A DNA stretch of 64,000 nt. Origin: DASYPQ01 sp036006425 (lineage in GTDB: Bacteria; Planctomycetota; UBA1135; GCA-002686595). Below, in pieces: positions 18,541 through 27,505 of this stretch. The position numbers were made by a program, and so were the translations under genes. The notes beneath the pieces are model-generated. The model was not told the origin of the DNA. It worked only from the letters and a program-made list of their open reading frames with translations, and did no database searches. The DNA lies in NCBI GenBank assembly GCA_036006425.1, contig DASYPQ010000022.1:434001-498000 (forward strand). Reading direction: 5' to 3'. Each line of letters opens with the position of its first letter. Positions within the stretch are counted from its first letter, which is position 1.

Positions 18541-19146
18541 TCAGGCGTTCGCCGACGCGCGCGCGATCGCCGACGCAGTGCCGCAGGTCGCGTCGAGCAC
18601 CGACGGGTCGGTTTCCATCCCGTGCCAGGTGAGCTTCACCTCGCCCTGCTTCACGAGGATGCTGACGCGACGCCCGATCTTGCGCGCCTCGGCGCGCGCT
18701 CGTTCGTCGAAGAGCGCGAGCGCCGTGGCGGGCTCTTTCGAACGCAGGGCGTAGAGCTCGTCGAAGCCGGAGTCTCCCGAGGCGATCGTGCGGCGGCCGA
18801 GCTTCTCGGCGAGCCCGGTCAGGAGATTCCGCCGCGTCGCGACGACCTTCGCCGGCGACGGACGCGCGAGGCTCGCGCGGACACGCGTGAAGATCGTCGT
18901 CGACTTCCCGGTGCTCACGACGTACGTGTCGACGCGCACGGGCACGCCGTCGACGCTGCCCTCGATCGCGTGCGAGGAGCGCCGGTACCACGGTCCAGAG
19001 CTCGCGTTCCAGGTCAGGCCGCGCGAGGAGGCGTAGGCGCGCCAGGCATTGCGGAAGATCTCGTGCCGGTGGTTCGCGTACCGGATCGCCGTCACGAGCA
19101 CGATGGCAAGGAACGAGACGAGGAGTCCGACGGCAAGCCAGGGCAT
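18541..19146 (-). CDS. Hypothetical single-pass membrane protein
   Basis: The protein has 201 residues. It begins with a membrane helix (MPWLAVGLLVSFLAIVLVTAI) followed by a basic stretch and a soluble domain containing GVPVRVDTYVVSTGKSTTIFTRV, a beta-rich pattern. I do not recognise the family. The gene is convergent with the export operon and ends nine bases from it. It is divergent from the saccharopine-dehydrogenase-like gene. The N-in signal-anchor arrangement suggests the soluble part faces the periplasm or the cytoplasm, depending on the positive charges after the helix, which favour a cytoplasmic domain. No enzymatic motif is visible. Confidence 0.7.
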   Translation of the reverse strand: MPWLAVGLLVSFLAIVLVTAIRYANHRHEIFRNAWRAYASSRGLTWNASSGPWYRRSSHAIEGSVDGVPVRVDTYVVSTGKSTTIFTRVRASLARPSPAKVVATRRNLLTGLAEKLGRRTIASGDSGFDELYALRSKEPATALALFDERARAEARKIGRRVSILVKQGEVKLTWHGMETDPSVLDATCGTASAIARASANA

Positions 19147-19241
19147 GGCGCGCCATTACAGGAGACGGAGGGGCGGCATTCAAACCGAGCGCTGCTAGAA
19201 TCCCGCCCCACTTTTTCAGGGAAGAGCTCGGAGGAAACAGC

Positions 19242-20366
19242 ATGGGACGATACCGCTACGTCGTGTTCGGAGCCGGACGCCAGGGAACGGCGGCGATCCA
19301 CGATCTCGCCTCGAACTGCGACGCGAAGGAGATCAAGGTCGTCGAGCCGGACGCGGCGCGCGCGAAGACGGCGCGGGCGCGGATCGAGAAGCTCGTCGAC
19401 AAGGATTCCGTCGCGGTGTCCTACCTCCAGTCCGCCACGTCGGCGGACATCGATCGCAGCGACGTCGTCCTCTCCTGCGCTCCGTACGGCGCGAACCTCG
19501 CGCTGACCCGGATGGCGCTCGACGCGGACGTGCCCTTCTGCGACCTCGGAGGCAATCCGGAGACGGTCGCCGAGCAGGAGCGGCTCGCCGCGAAGTCGAA
19601 GACGCCGGTCGTCCCGGACTGCGGTGTGTCGCCGGGGCTCTCGAACATCCTCGCAGTGCACTGCGCGCGCGAGCACGGCGCCGACGAGGTCCACGTGCGC
19701 TGCGGAGGCTTGCCGCTCGAGCGGCCGGACGCGGCGTCGAATCCGCTGCAGTACAAGCTCGTGTTCAGCCCGATGGGACTGATCAGCGAGTACAGCGGGC
19801 AGGTGCCGGTGATCCGCGGCGGGCGCGTGACCTCGGTGGAGGCGCTGTCGCTGACGGAGGATTTCGACGCGGAGCACGAGTCGTCGCCGACGTCGAACAA
19901 TTCGCCGCAGGTCGTCGGCTACCTCGCCGGGATCGGGGTGCGCGAGTACGACTACATGACGGTGCGCTACGACGGCCACTGGGGGCTCGCGCGCGGCTGG
20001 AAGTCGCTCGGCTACCTGTGCGGTGACGCCGCGCGAGACGAGGACCTCGCGCAGCGGCTCGCCGCCGACCGGGCGCTGAAGTATGACCCGGCGAAGGACC
20101 GCGACAAGCTGATCCTCGCCGTGCGCGGCTCGAAGACGGTCAACGGGTTCCGCCGCGGGTTCGAGTACCGGCTCGACGTCGCCGCGGACAAGAAGACGAA
20201 GTTCTCGGCGATGGAGCTGACGACGTCGTGGGGCATCACGATCGTCGCGCACCACATCGCGAGCGCGCGCGGCGTGCCCAAGGGGTTCGCGACGCCGGAA
20301 CGGTTCGTCGACACGAGCTGGGTGATCGCGGAGATCGAACGGCGGCTCGCGCAGGTCGCGAAATAG
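19242..20366 (+). CDS. Saccharopine dehydrogenase-like NAD(P)-binding protein
   Basis: The protein has 374 residues with a good GGAGG site ahead of the ATG. The N-terminal Rossmann fold has YVVFGAGRQGTAAIHDLA with an acidic residue ending the second strand (VVEPDAARA). It continues with VVLSCAPYGANLALTRMAL and CDLGGNPETV, both characteristic of saccharopine dehydrogenase and lysine 6-dehydrogenase. The motif PDCGVSPGLSNI then opens the substrate domain, and an NSPQVVGYLAGIGVREYDY stretch follows. The family acts on lysine-derived substrates or carboxyspermidine. Which of these applies cannot be told from the sequence. The gene stands alone, with a separate start about 100 bases ahead of an S9 peptidase gene. 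Confidence 0.83.
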   Translation: MGRYRYVVFGAGRQGTAAIHDLASNCDAKEIKVVEPDAARAKTARARIEKLVDKDSVAVSYLQSATSADIDRSDVVLSCAPYGANLALTRMALDADVPFCDLGGNPETVAEQERLAAKSKTPVVPDCGVSPGLSNILAVHCAREHGADEVHVRCGGLPLERPDAASNPLQYKLVFSPMGLISEYSGQVPVIRGGRVTSVEALSLTEDFDAEHESSPTSNNSPQVVGYLAGIGVREYDYMTVRYDGHWGLARGWKSLGYLCGDAARDEDLAQRLAADRALKYDPAKDRDKLILAVRGSKTVNGFRRGFEYRLDVAADKKTKFSAMELTTSWGITIVAHHIASARGVPKGFATPERFVDTSWVIAEIERRLAQVAK

Positions 20367-20469
20367 CGGCCGGGAATCGCGTCCGGATCGCGCAACCCGC
20401 TCCGGCGGGCCGCCTACAGGTCGGCTCGCTATCCTCTGGCGTTCCCCCAGGCTTCCAGGAGCTTCCGCG

Positions 20470-22572
20470 ATGATCCCTCGGCTCTCTCTCCTTCGTTCGG
20501 CGGCATTCCTCGTCTGCGGCACGACGCTGCTCGCCCAGAATCGCGACGTCCTCACGCCGCAGAACGTCGCCTCGCTGCGCGCCGTCTCGCGCGCCGTGAT
20601 CTCTCCCGACGCGAAGCACGCGGCGTTCATCCGCCTCGTGCCGCGTGAAGCGGGCGTCGACGAGGACGGCGCGCCGTGGACCGAGCTCTGGGTCACCGAT
20701 CTCGCCAGCGGTCGCGAGATCCCGTTCGTCACCGGCAAGATCAACGTCGCGGGCGCCGACTGGACGCGCGACGGCGCGAGCATCGCCTTCCTCTCGAAGC
20801 GCGGCTCCGACAAGGCCGTCTCGCTCTACACGATCCCCGTCGACGGCGGCGAGGCGCGGCGCGTCGTCGGCCTCGCGACCGACATCCAGGACTTCAGCTT
20901 CTCGCCGGACGAACAGCGCGTCGCGCTCGTCGCGAGCGAGCCCGAGAGCGAAGTCGCGAAGAAGCGGCAGGAGAAGGGCTTCAAGCAGGAGGTGTACGAG
21001 GAGGACTGGCGTCCGACGCGCGTCTGGATCGCGAAGCTCGGCGATTCGCCGGAGCAGCCGCGCGCGCTGCCGCTGCTCGATTCGGCACACGAGGCGCTCT
21101 GGAGCCCGGTCGACGAACGCATCCTCGTCACGCTCGCGCCGACGCCGCTCGTCGACGACGAATACATGCGCCAGCGCATCCGCATCGTCGATCCGGCGTC
21201 CGGCGAGATCATCGCGCGCATCCAGAATCCCGGGAAGCTTGGTCAGGTCGCGTGGAGCCCGGACGGCAAGCGCGTCGCGCTCGTCTCGGCCGCGGACATC
21301 CACGATCCCGCCGCGGGACGGCTGATGATCTGCTCGTCGGAAGGCGGCGAGCCGGTCGACGTCCTGCCGGGACTCGAGGGCGACGTCAGCGCGATCGCGT
21401 GGGGCAGCGCGAACGACGTCTTCTACGTCGGCGGCCACGGCCTCTGGAGCACGCTGACGAAGGTGACGCTCGACGCGTCGGACAAAGCGACCGCGAAGAT
21501 CCTGGTCGGCGACGGCCAGCCGGTGCTCGCGTCCCTGACGCTGTCGAAGGACGGACAGCACGCGGCTTTCGTCGGGAGCGAGCCGACGCATCCGCTCGAG
21601 ATGTACACGATGAGCCACGGCGATGCGGCGCCGAAGCGGCGCACGGACAGCAACCCGTGGCTCGCGAACGTGCGTTTCGCGCCGCAGGAGAACGTCGGCT
21701 GGAAGGCGCGCGACGGACTGGGGCTCGAAGGGATCCTCGTGCGTCCGCTCGACGAGAAGAAGGGCGAGCGCTACCCGCTGATCCTGTGCGTTCACGGCGG
21801 ACCAGAAGCGCGCGACGACGCGGGATGGCAGACGGGGTACAGCAAGCCGGGGCAGATGGCCGCCGCACAAGGGATCGCCACCTTCTATCCGAACTACCGC
21901 GGGAGCACGGGGCGCGGCGTCGCGTTCAGCGAGCTCTCGCAGGGCGATCCGGGCGGCAAGGAGTTCGACGATCTCGTCGACGCGGTCGACCACCTCGTGT
22001 CGATCGGGCTCGTCGACAAGGCGAAGGTCGGGGTCACGGGAGGCTCGTACGGCGGCTACGCGACGGCGTGGTGCTCGACGAAGTTCACGGACCGGTTCGC
22101 GGCGGGAGTGATGTTCGTCGGGATCAGCGACAAGATCAGCAAGGTCGGGACGACGGACATCGCGGACGAGGACTTCTTCGTGCACCTGAAGAAGCGGCCG
22201 TGGGACGACTGGCAGATGCTGCTCGAGCGGAGCCCGATCTACTGGGCGGGGCAGAGCAAGACGCCGCTGATCATCCTGCACGGGAAGGACGATCCGCGGG
22301 TGAATCCGGGGCAGTCGCGCGAGCTGTACCGCCACTTGAAGCTGCACGGACAAGCGCCGGTGCGGCTCGTGATGTATCCGGGCGAAGGACACGGGAACCG
22401 CAAGGCGTGCGCGCGGCTCGACTACAACCTCCGGATGATGCAGTGGATGGTGCATTACCTGAAGGGACCCGGCGGCGCGATGCCGCCGTACGAGATCGAC
22501 TACGCGGGGCCGGAGACGAAGAAGGAAGAGGGCGGGGCGAAGCCGGTCGCGGTGCCGGCGGCGGTGAGGTGA
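20470..22572 (+). CDS. S9-family secreted peptidase (acylaminoacyl/dipeptidyl peptidase type)
   Basis: The protein has 700 residues with a signal peptide ending near residue 23 (LVCGTTLLAQ). The first two thirds form a propeller with PD40-like repeats such as FSPDEQRVALVAS and WSPDGKRVALVS. The last third is the alpha/beta hydrolase domain: CVHGGPEARDD as the oxyanion loop, GVTGGSYGGYATAW as the nucleophile elbow, HGKDDPRVNP with the acid and YPGEGHGNR with the His. All three catalytic residues are therefore present. Such enzymes cut short peptides at the outer face or in the periplasm. The gene is convergent with a small orphan gene. Confidence 0.92.
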   Translation: MIPRLSLLRSAAFLVCGTTLLAQNRDVLTPQNVASLRAVSRAVISPDAKHAAFIRLVPREAGVDEDGAPWTELWVTDLASGREIPFVTGKINVAGADWTRDGASIAFLSKRGSDKAVSLYTIPVDGGEARRVVGLATDIQDFSFSPDEQRVALVASEPESEVAKKRQEKGFKQEVYEEDWRPTRVWIAKLGDSPEQPRALPLLDSAHEALWSPVDERILVTLAPTPLVDDEYMRQRIRIVDPASGEIIARIQNPGKLGQVAWSPDGKRVALVSAADIHDPAAGRLMICSSEGGEPVDVLPGLEGDVSAIAWGSANDVFYVGGHGLWSTLTKVTLDASDKATAKILVGDGQPVLASLTLSKDGQHAAFVGSEPTHPLEMYTMSHGDAAPKRRTDSNPWLANVRFAPQENVGWKARDGLGLEGILVRPLDEKKGERYPLILCVHGGPEARDDAGWQTGYSKPGQMAAAQGIATFYPNYRGSTGRGVAFSELSQGDPGGKEFDDLVDAVDHLVSIGLVDKAKVGVTGGSYGGYATAWCSTKFTDRFAAGVMFVGISDKISKVGTTDIADEDFFVHLKKRPWDDWQMLLERSPIYWAGQSKTPLIILHGKDDPRVNPGQSRELYRHLKLHGQAPVRLVMYPGEGHGNRKACARLDYNLRMMQWMVHYLKGPGGAMPPYEIDYAGPETKKEEGGAKPVAVPAAVR

Positions 22573-22584
22573 GCGGGCGCGCGG

Positions 22585-23004
22585 CTACGCCATCCCGTTG
22601 AGCTCGCCGCAGCCCGTCGTGAACACGCTGCCGAGCTCCGGATGCTGGGCGGACCAGCCCTCGTAGCCGCCCGACGTGTTGATCACCTCGAGCTCGAACG
22701 GTCCGTCGAACGCGAGCCTGAGATCGCCCGTGTCCTTGCGGACCGCCACCGTTCGCACGACCTTGCCCTCGAGCTGGCCGAGCGCAGCGAGCGCGTCGAA
22801 CGGCGCGGGCAGCCCGAACCGATGACCGTGATCCTGGCTCGTGGACGCGAGCGTCTCGTCACGGAGGATGCGCCAGAGGCCCGGGACATGGACGCTCGAG
22901 CCGCTGGCGAATCTCACGAACCAGGTCTCCGAATCGGGGTCGTATCCGACGCTCGACACCGAGTCGCCGACGAGCCAGCGCAGCGAGAACAGCTCTTCGT
23001 GCAC
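22585..23004 (-). CDS. Hypothetical small protein, DUF6188-like
   Basis: The protein has 139 residues, no signal peptide and no membrane helix. Segments such as LRLAFDGPFELEVINTSGGYEGW give an alternating beta pattern resembling small cytoplasmic proteins of the DUF6188 type. Some of these occur near polymorphic-toxin immunity genes, but that comparison is from memory. It lies head-to-tail with another orphan of the same strand, 69 bases downstream of it. No partner toxin is visible on either side. The function is unknown. Confidence 0.6.
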   Translation of the reverse strand: MHEELFSLRWLVGDSVSSVGYDPDSETWFVRFASGSSVHVPGLWRILRDETLASTSQDHGHRFGLPAPFDALAALGQLEGKVVRTVAVRKDTGDLRLAFDGPFELEVINTSGGYEGWSAQHPELGSVFTTGCGELNGMA

Positions 23005-23073
23005 GGCAGCATTCTCGGCGCGGGATGCCGTGTCGCTGAAGAAGTCCCGGACGCTGCCGGCGCCATCCTCCGG

Positions 23074-23787
23074 TCAGCCGTGTTCGTCGCCGTACTCGTC
23101 CACGCGGAACGCGTACCACGGCACCGGCTCCGCGGGGGCGTCGTCGCTATTCGCGTAGGCGCAGGCCTCGGCGGCCTTCGTCTCGCCGTCGATCAGTCCG
23201 TGCTCGTTGAAGTGGACGCCGAGTTCCTCCGCGAACGGACGCTCGAGTGCGTTGCATGAAAACGTGTGAAACGAGCCGCCGTACTCGGCGCCGAGGACGT
23301 CGAACCCGATCGGGGCGATCGTGCGCTCCAGCGGCCGATTCCTGGACAGCGCCGTCCACACTCCCGACGCCGCCCCCCCGGATTGCAGTGCCAAGTCCCG
23401 CAGGAATCCCGCGGCGGCGTCCTTCGTGAGACTCAGACCGATTCGCCGGACGCCTTCGACTGCGCCGAGATAGCGATCCTCGAACTCCTGCGCGGCGCGG
23501 AGCGAGAGGAACACGTTCGGCCAGCCGAATTCACCTGCGTCGATGCTGCGTCGCACCCAGGCGCACAGGTCGGCGAATCCGGACTCCTCGAGCGCGAGCT
23601 GTGCGCGGATCCTGCGGAGCTCGAGTGCGGGCGTCTCTGCCCACGGCAATGCCCAGACATCCGGGTAGCTCTCGGCCACGCACGTGCTGATCGTCAGGAT
23701 GCGCGGCGGCAGCAGTCCGCCCCCGCTCGCGGGCGCCTTGCCGGGCGAAACGAGGAAGAAGCCGGCCTCGATCCAACTCCCCTTCAT
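23074..23787 (-). CDS. Hypothetical protein, orphan
   Basis: The protein has 237 residues, is cytoplasmic by composition and has no membrane segment. It begins with a Gly-rich segment (LVSPGKAPASGGGLLPPR) and has a helical middle (LELRRIRAQLALEESGFADL). The acidic aromatic tail contains WYAFRVDEYGDEHG. I do not recognise the family. The size, charge and pairing with a second small cytoplasmic protein are compatible with an immunity-type or regulatory protein. No toxin gene is present beside it. Confidence 0.6.
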   Translation of the reverse strand: MKGSWIEAGFFLVSPGKAPASGGGLLPPRILTISTCVAESYPDVWALPWAETPALELRRIRAQLALEESGFADLCAWVRRSIDAGEFGWPNVFLSLRAAQEFEDRYLGAVEGVRRIGLSLTKDAAAGFLRDLALQSGGAASGVWTALSRNRPLERTIAPIGFDVLGAEYGGSFHTFSCNALERPFAEELGVHFNEHGLIDGETKAAEACAYANSDDAPAEPVPWYAFRVDEYGDEHG

Positions 23788-23971
23788 GCGCGTTCCGGAT
23801 TGTGCCTTCGACCACGGGAGAGAGCGACGGCCCGCTCACGCGTCTTTACGAACCATCCCATCGTTGCAACCGGCCGCACCGACACCCTGGATGTCCTCGG
23901 ATTCCCGGCCCCGTCGGGAACCATGGCGCCGAAGTCAAGGAGAGCGAGAATCAAGAGACGGCAAACGTTCG

Positions 23972-25750
23972 ATGGGCACGAGGTCAAAGTTCGCAGCATT
24001 CGCCGTCCCCGCTGCGATCGCCGCGAATCTCGCTTCCGCGCAGACCACCGAGCTCGTCAGCCTCACCTCCTCCGGCGCCCCGTCCGACGGCGGCGGGTAC
24101 TACCCGTCGCTCTCCGCCACCGGACGCTGGATCGCGTTCCACAGCCAGGCGACGAACCTCTTTTCCGGCGACGACAACGATCTCCTCGACGTCTTCGTCC
24201 GTGACCGCGCGACAGGGCAGACGACCCTCGTCAGCGCGGACGCCGCGGGCGCCGTCGGCAACGGCTCGAGCTACTACCCTTCCATCTCCGCCGACGGACG
24301 CTGGGTCGCTTTCGTCAGCGACGCCCGCACGCTCGTCGCCGGCGACACGAACGGCGTCCGCGACATCTTCGTCCGCGATCGCCAGACCGGCGCCACCGTC
24401 CGCGCGAGCGTCGACTCCTACGGTCACCAGGGCAACGGCGGGTGCTACCGCCCGATGGTCTCCGCCGACGGCCGCTTCGTCGCCTTCGGAAGCGACGCCG
24501 CGAACCTCGTCGAGGGCGACGTGAACGGAACGGCCGACATCTTCGTCCGCGATCTCGCGGCGGGCACTACCGTCCGCGTCAGCGTCGACTCCGCGGGCGG
24601 CGGAGCGAACGGACTCAGCGCCCAGCCTTCGATCTCCGCCGACGGCCGCTACGTCGCGTTCTGCAGCTGGGCGTCGAACCTCGTCCCCGGCGACACGAAC
24701 GGCGTCGCCGACGTGTTCGTACGCGACACCGCGACCGGCCGCACCGCGCGCGTCAGCCTCGATGCGGGCGGCGCGCAGGTGATGCTCGACTGCTCGGACG
24801 CGTACCTCTCTGCCGACGGTCGCTCCGTCGCGTTCTGCTCCGCCAGTGCGCTCGTTCCGGGTGACACGAACGGCACCCGCGACGTCTTCGTGCGCGACCT
24901 GCGGGCCGGGAGACTCGCGCGGGTGAGCACGGATTCGGCCGGAATCCAGTCCGACGGCGAAAGCAGCTCTCCAGTCCTCTCCCCCGACGGCAGGTTCGTC
25001 GCTTTCCGGAGCGCCGCCACGAACCTCGTCGCCGGCGACACGAACCCGTTCGCGGACGTCTTCGTCAAGGACGTCCTGTCCGGCCAGACGCGCCGCGCGA
25101 GCGTCGACTCGCAGAACGCGGAAGCCGACGGCGACAGCCAGACTCCGGCGCTCAGCGCCGACGGCCGCTCGGTCGCTTTCGGAAGCGCGGCCACGAACCT
25201 CGTCGCGTACGACCCGAACGATCAGCCGGACGTCTTCGTCCACGATCTCGGGTTGATCGTGCCCCTCCCGTTCTGCTCCGCCGACGGCGCGTCGATCCCG
25301 TGTCCGTGCGGCAACGCGGGCGACGCCGGCAACGGCTGCGAGAACTCGCTCGGGACGGGCGGCGGAGGCGTCGCCGCGAGCGGAATCGCGAGGCTCTCGT
25401 TCGATTCGCTGGTCCTCGTGAGCTGGGGCGAGCCGTCCGCGGTCGCGTGCGTGTTCATGCAAGGGAGCGCGTCGAGCGGAGCGGTGCGGTTCGGCGACGG
25501 ACTGCGTTGCCTCGCCGGGACCCAGCTGCGGCTCTACTTCGAGATCACGTCGATCGGCTCGGCGAGCGCGCCGACCGGCAGCGAGCAGCGCATCTCGGAG
25601 CGTTCGGCGACGCTCGGCGACCCGATCCCGATCGGAGCGACGCGCTACTACCAGGTCGCGTACCGCGATCCGTCGTCCTCGTTCTGTCCCCCGCCGTTCG
25701 GCGGGACGTGGAACGTGACGAGCGGCGTCGCGGTCGTGTGGGCGGACTGA
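23972..25750 (+). CDS. Secreted seven-bladed propeller protein with Cys-rich C-terminal domain
   Basis: The protein has 592 residues from the ATG at 23972, with a signal peptide ending LASAQ near residue 24. About seven repeats of roughly 56 residues follow. Each combines SADGRYVAFCS, a NLVPGDTNGV-like loop and DVFVRD, i.e. TolB/PD40-type blades. After residue 430 comes a separate domain of about 160 residues. It has CPCGNAGDAGNGCEN, then FGDGLRCLAG, a YYQVAYRDP strand and an ending VTSGVAVVW. The same domain ends two other proteins in this window. The repeat blades have a regular Asp pattern that may bind calcium. Function is probably extracellular; the role is unknown. Confidence 0.85.
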   Translation: MGTRSKFAAFAVPAAIAANLASAQTTELVSLTSSGAPSDGGGYYPSLSATGRWIAFHSQATNLFSGDDNDLLDVFVRDRATGQTTLVSADAAGAVGNGSSYYPSISADGRWVAFVSDARTLVAGDTNGVRDIFVRDRQTGATVRASVDSYGHQGNGGCYRPMVSADGRFVAFGSDAANLVEGDVNGTADIFVRDLAAGTTVRVSVDSAGGGANGLSAQPSISADGRYVAFCSWASNLVPGDTNGVADVFVRDTATGRTARVSLDAGGAQVMLDCSDAYLSADGRSVAFCSASALVPGDTNGTRDVFVRDLRAGRLARVSTDSAGIQSDGESSSPVLSPDGRFVAFRSAATNLVAGDTNPFADVFVKDVLSGQTRRASVDSQNAEADGDSQTPALSADGRSVAFGSAATNLVAYDPNDQPDVFVHDLGLIVPLPFCSADGASIPCPCGNAGDAGNGCENSLGTGGGGVAASGIARLSFDSLVLVSWGEPSAVACVFMQGSASSGAVRFGDGLRCLAGTQLRLYFEITSIGSASAPTGSEQRISERSATLGDPIPIGATRYYQVAYRDPSSSFCPPPFGGTWNVTSGVAVVWAD

Positions 25751-25766
25751 GCCCCGCGCCCTCTGT

Positions 25767-27431
25767 CTAAGCGAACCCCGGCAGCTCCTCGAAGTTGTTG
25801 CTGATCTCCGAGTCCGCCTTGGCGCGATAGTAGGCGTGGTAATCGCGCGGGTGAATGAGCTGGAAACCCGTGACGATCAATCCGGCCACGTCCTGCAGCG
25901 CGATGGCATCGCGCGCCAGGAGCCGGATTCCGTTCTCGAACTCGATTGCCTTGACGACTCCCAAGCCGTCGCGCTCGATGGCTACCGGGTTCAGGCAAAC
26001 GCACGCGATCTGTCCTTCGGGGATCCGGAACGTGGCATTCGGCGGCGGAATGAACAATTTGAAGGGCGGACTGAGCTCGCTGGTGAACCCGCGCGCGATG
26101 GCGTCCGCGAACGTGACCACCTGCTGCACGGCGTCGGAACGTTCGAAGGTCAGCGAGACGAGCTCTTCGTCGACGTACGTAGCCTCGACCAGTGACACGA
26201 GATCCGGCAGGAACTTCTCGCCCTGCGCCGACAGTCCAGCCGCCGCGAAACCGTCTGCGTCGACGGCGAGATCGTCGTACAGCGACTTCACGAGGAGGCT
26301 GCGGCGATAGAGAGACTCGTTCGCGGGACGGAACGTCCCCAGAACAATCGACGAAGGAATCGCGCTCAAGAAGGACAGATCGAAGGTCTCTTCCTCGCTG
26401 GCCGGCGGCGTGGCGATCTGCACGATGCCATTCTGATTGCACAGGATGTCCGGGAGCGCGGCGCCGTCGATCTTCGCCCGGATTCGCTTCTGCACGATGC
26501 CTTCAGCGATGTACTCGGCGGCCTCGAGAACGACGACGAGCCCCGCGGCGACGATGCCGGCCACGATCAACGCGCCACCCAGCGTCGCCCCCGCGATGAT
26601 CGCGATGACGAAACCGAGCACTCCTCCGCTGATTGCAGCGAAGAGATCGCCCAGCAGTCCGGCATCGATGTCGGTATCGGTTTCGATTTGGAACAGCAGC
26701 TCTCCATTCGACACGGACGGCGTGATGATCAGCGTGATGGTCACGTGCGGATCCGGAATGACGTCGATCAGGGGCGAGTCGGCCGGCACGTTGCCTTCGA
26801 GCCTGATGCGCAGCTTGCCTCCGCTCGCGCTCATGCTGGCGCTTTCCCAGTCGCCGATCTTGCCGTCCGCGTCAGGAAGGGGGTGCGTCCCGTCGTCCGC
26901 GCGCAGGTCCGTGTGCCAAGTGTTGTTTGCAAGGCGCTGATAGGTCGCCTTCCCCATGCCGAAAGCGATGTGTTTCCCGAGCGGCAGAAAGGACACGGCA
27001 GCCGTCGCGTCGCCGCGCGGCACGGGGATGAGGCCGGGCTCTTCGTCCTGCGGCTCGACCTGGAGCTTCAGATTCGCCAGGACAGCGATGACGTTCTCGT
27101 GATCGGCGTCGCCGACGAGTTTGACGAGAACCGGAGTGCCGGAGAGACCCGACAACGCGCCGAACGGAATCGTCTTGGTGATCCCGGTCGCCAGCGTGGA
27201 AATCGTGAGCTGGCTGCCGTCGTCGTTGATCTCGATGTTGGCGAGATCCGATCCGACAGCCGTGAGTATCCTGAGCTCGAACCCCGGTTCGTCGACGGCG
27301 ACTTCGACGGAGGTGACTCCGATCGGAGTGTTGGAGACGGAATCCAGGGCGATCAGCGTGGTCGTGAACCAGCCGCCGCCGAGGTCGAGCTCGACGTCGA
27401 AGCCGGACGCGATACGGGTTGTCGTGATCAT
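25767..27431 (-). CDS. Large beta-rich protein with central Gly/Ala-rich hydrophobic segment, unknown
   Basis: The protein has 554 residues and no signal peptide. The N-terminal 250 residues are beta-rich (SGFDVELDLGGGWFTTTLIA; VSVSNGELLFQIETDTDID-like strands). Residues about 265-320 form a long hydrophobic Gly/Ala-rich segment (GVLGFVIAIIAGATLGGALI) that could be a membrane-inserting hairpin. A second soluble region follows. The overall plan recalls TULIP-type P47/OrfX or other pore-associated proteins, but this is only a resemblance in architecture. Base composition looks lower in GC than that of its neighbours, so recent acquisition is possible. It is convergent with the propeller gene and has no obvious operon partner. 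Confidence 0.65.
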   Translation of the reverse strand: MITTTRIASGFDVELDLGGGWFTTTLIALDSVSNTPIGVTSVEVAVDEPGFELRILTAVGSDLANIEINDDGSQLTISTLATGITKTIPFGALSGLSGTPVLVKLVGDADHENVIAVLANLKLQVEPQDEEPGLIPVPRGDATAAVSFLPLGKHIAFGMGKATYQRLANNTWHTDLRADDGTHPLPDADGKIGDWESASMSASGGKLRIRLEGNVPADSPLIDVIPDPHVTITLIITPSVSNGELLFQIETDTDIDAGLLGDLFAAISGGVLGFVIAIIAGATLGGALIVAGIVAAGLVVVLEAAEYIAEGIVQKRIRAKIDGAALPDILCNQNGIVQIATPPASEEETFDLSFLSAIPSSIVLGTFRPANESLYRRSLLVKSLYDDLAVDADGFAAAGLSAQGEKFLPDLVSLVEATYVDEELVSLTFERSDAVQQVVTFADAIARGFTSELSPPFKLFIPPPNATFRIPEGQIACVCLNPVAIERDGLGVVKAIEFENGIRLLARDAIALQDVAGLIVTGFQLIHPRDYHAYYRAKADSEISNNFEELPGFA

Positions 27432-27505
27432 GATCGGAAAGACGGGGACGGGGGTTGGTGTACTGCACGGTCGGGTGAACGCGCAAGCGGTTCCACGTCA
27501 GCCGG

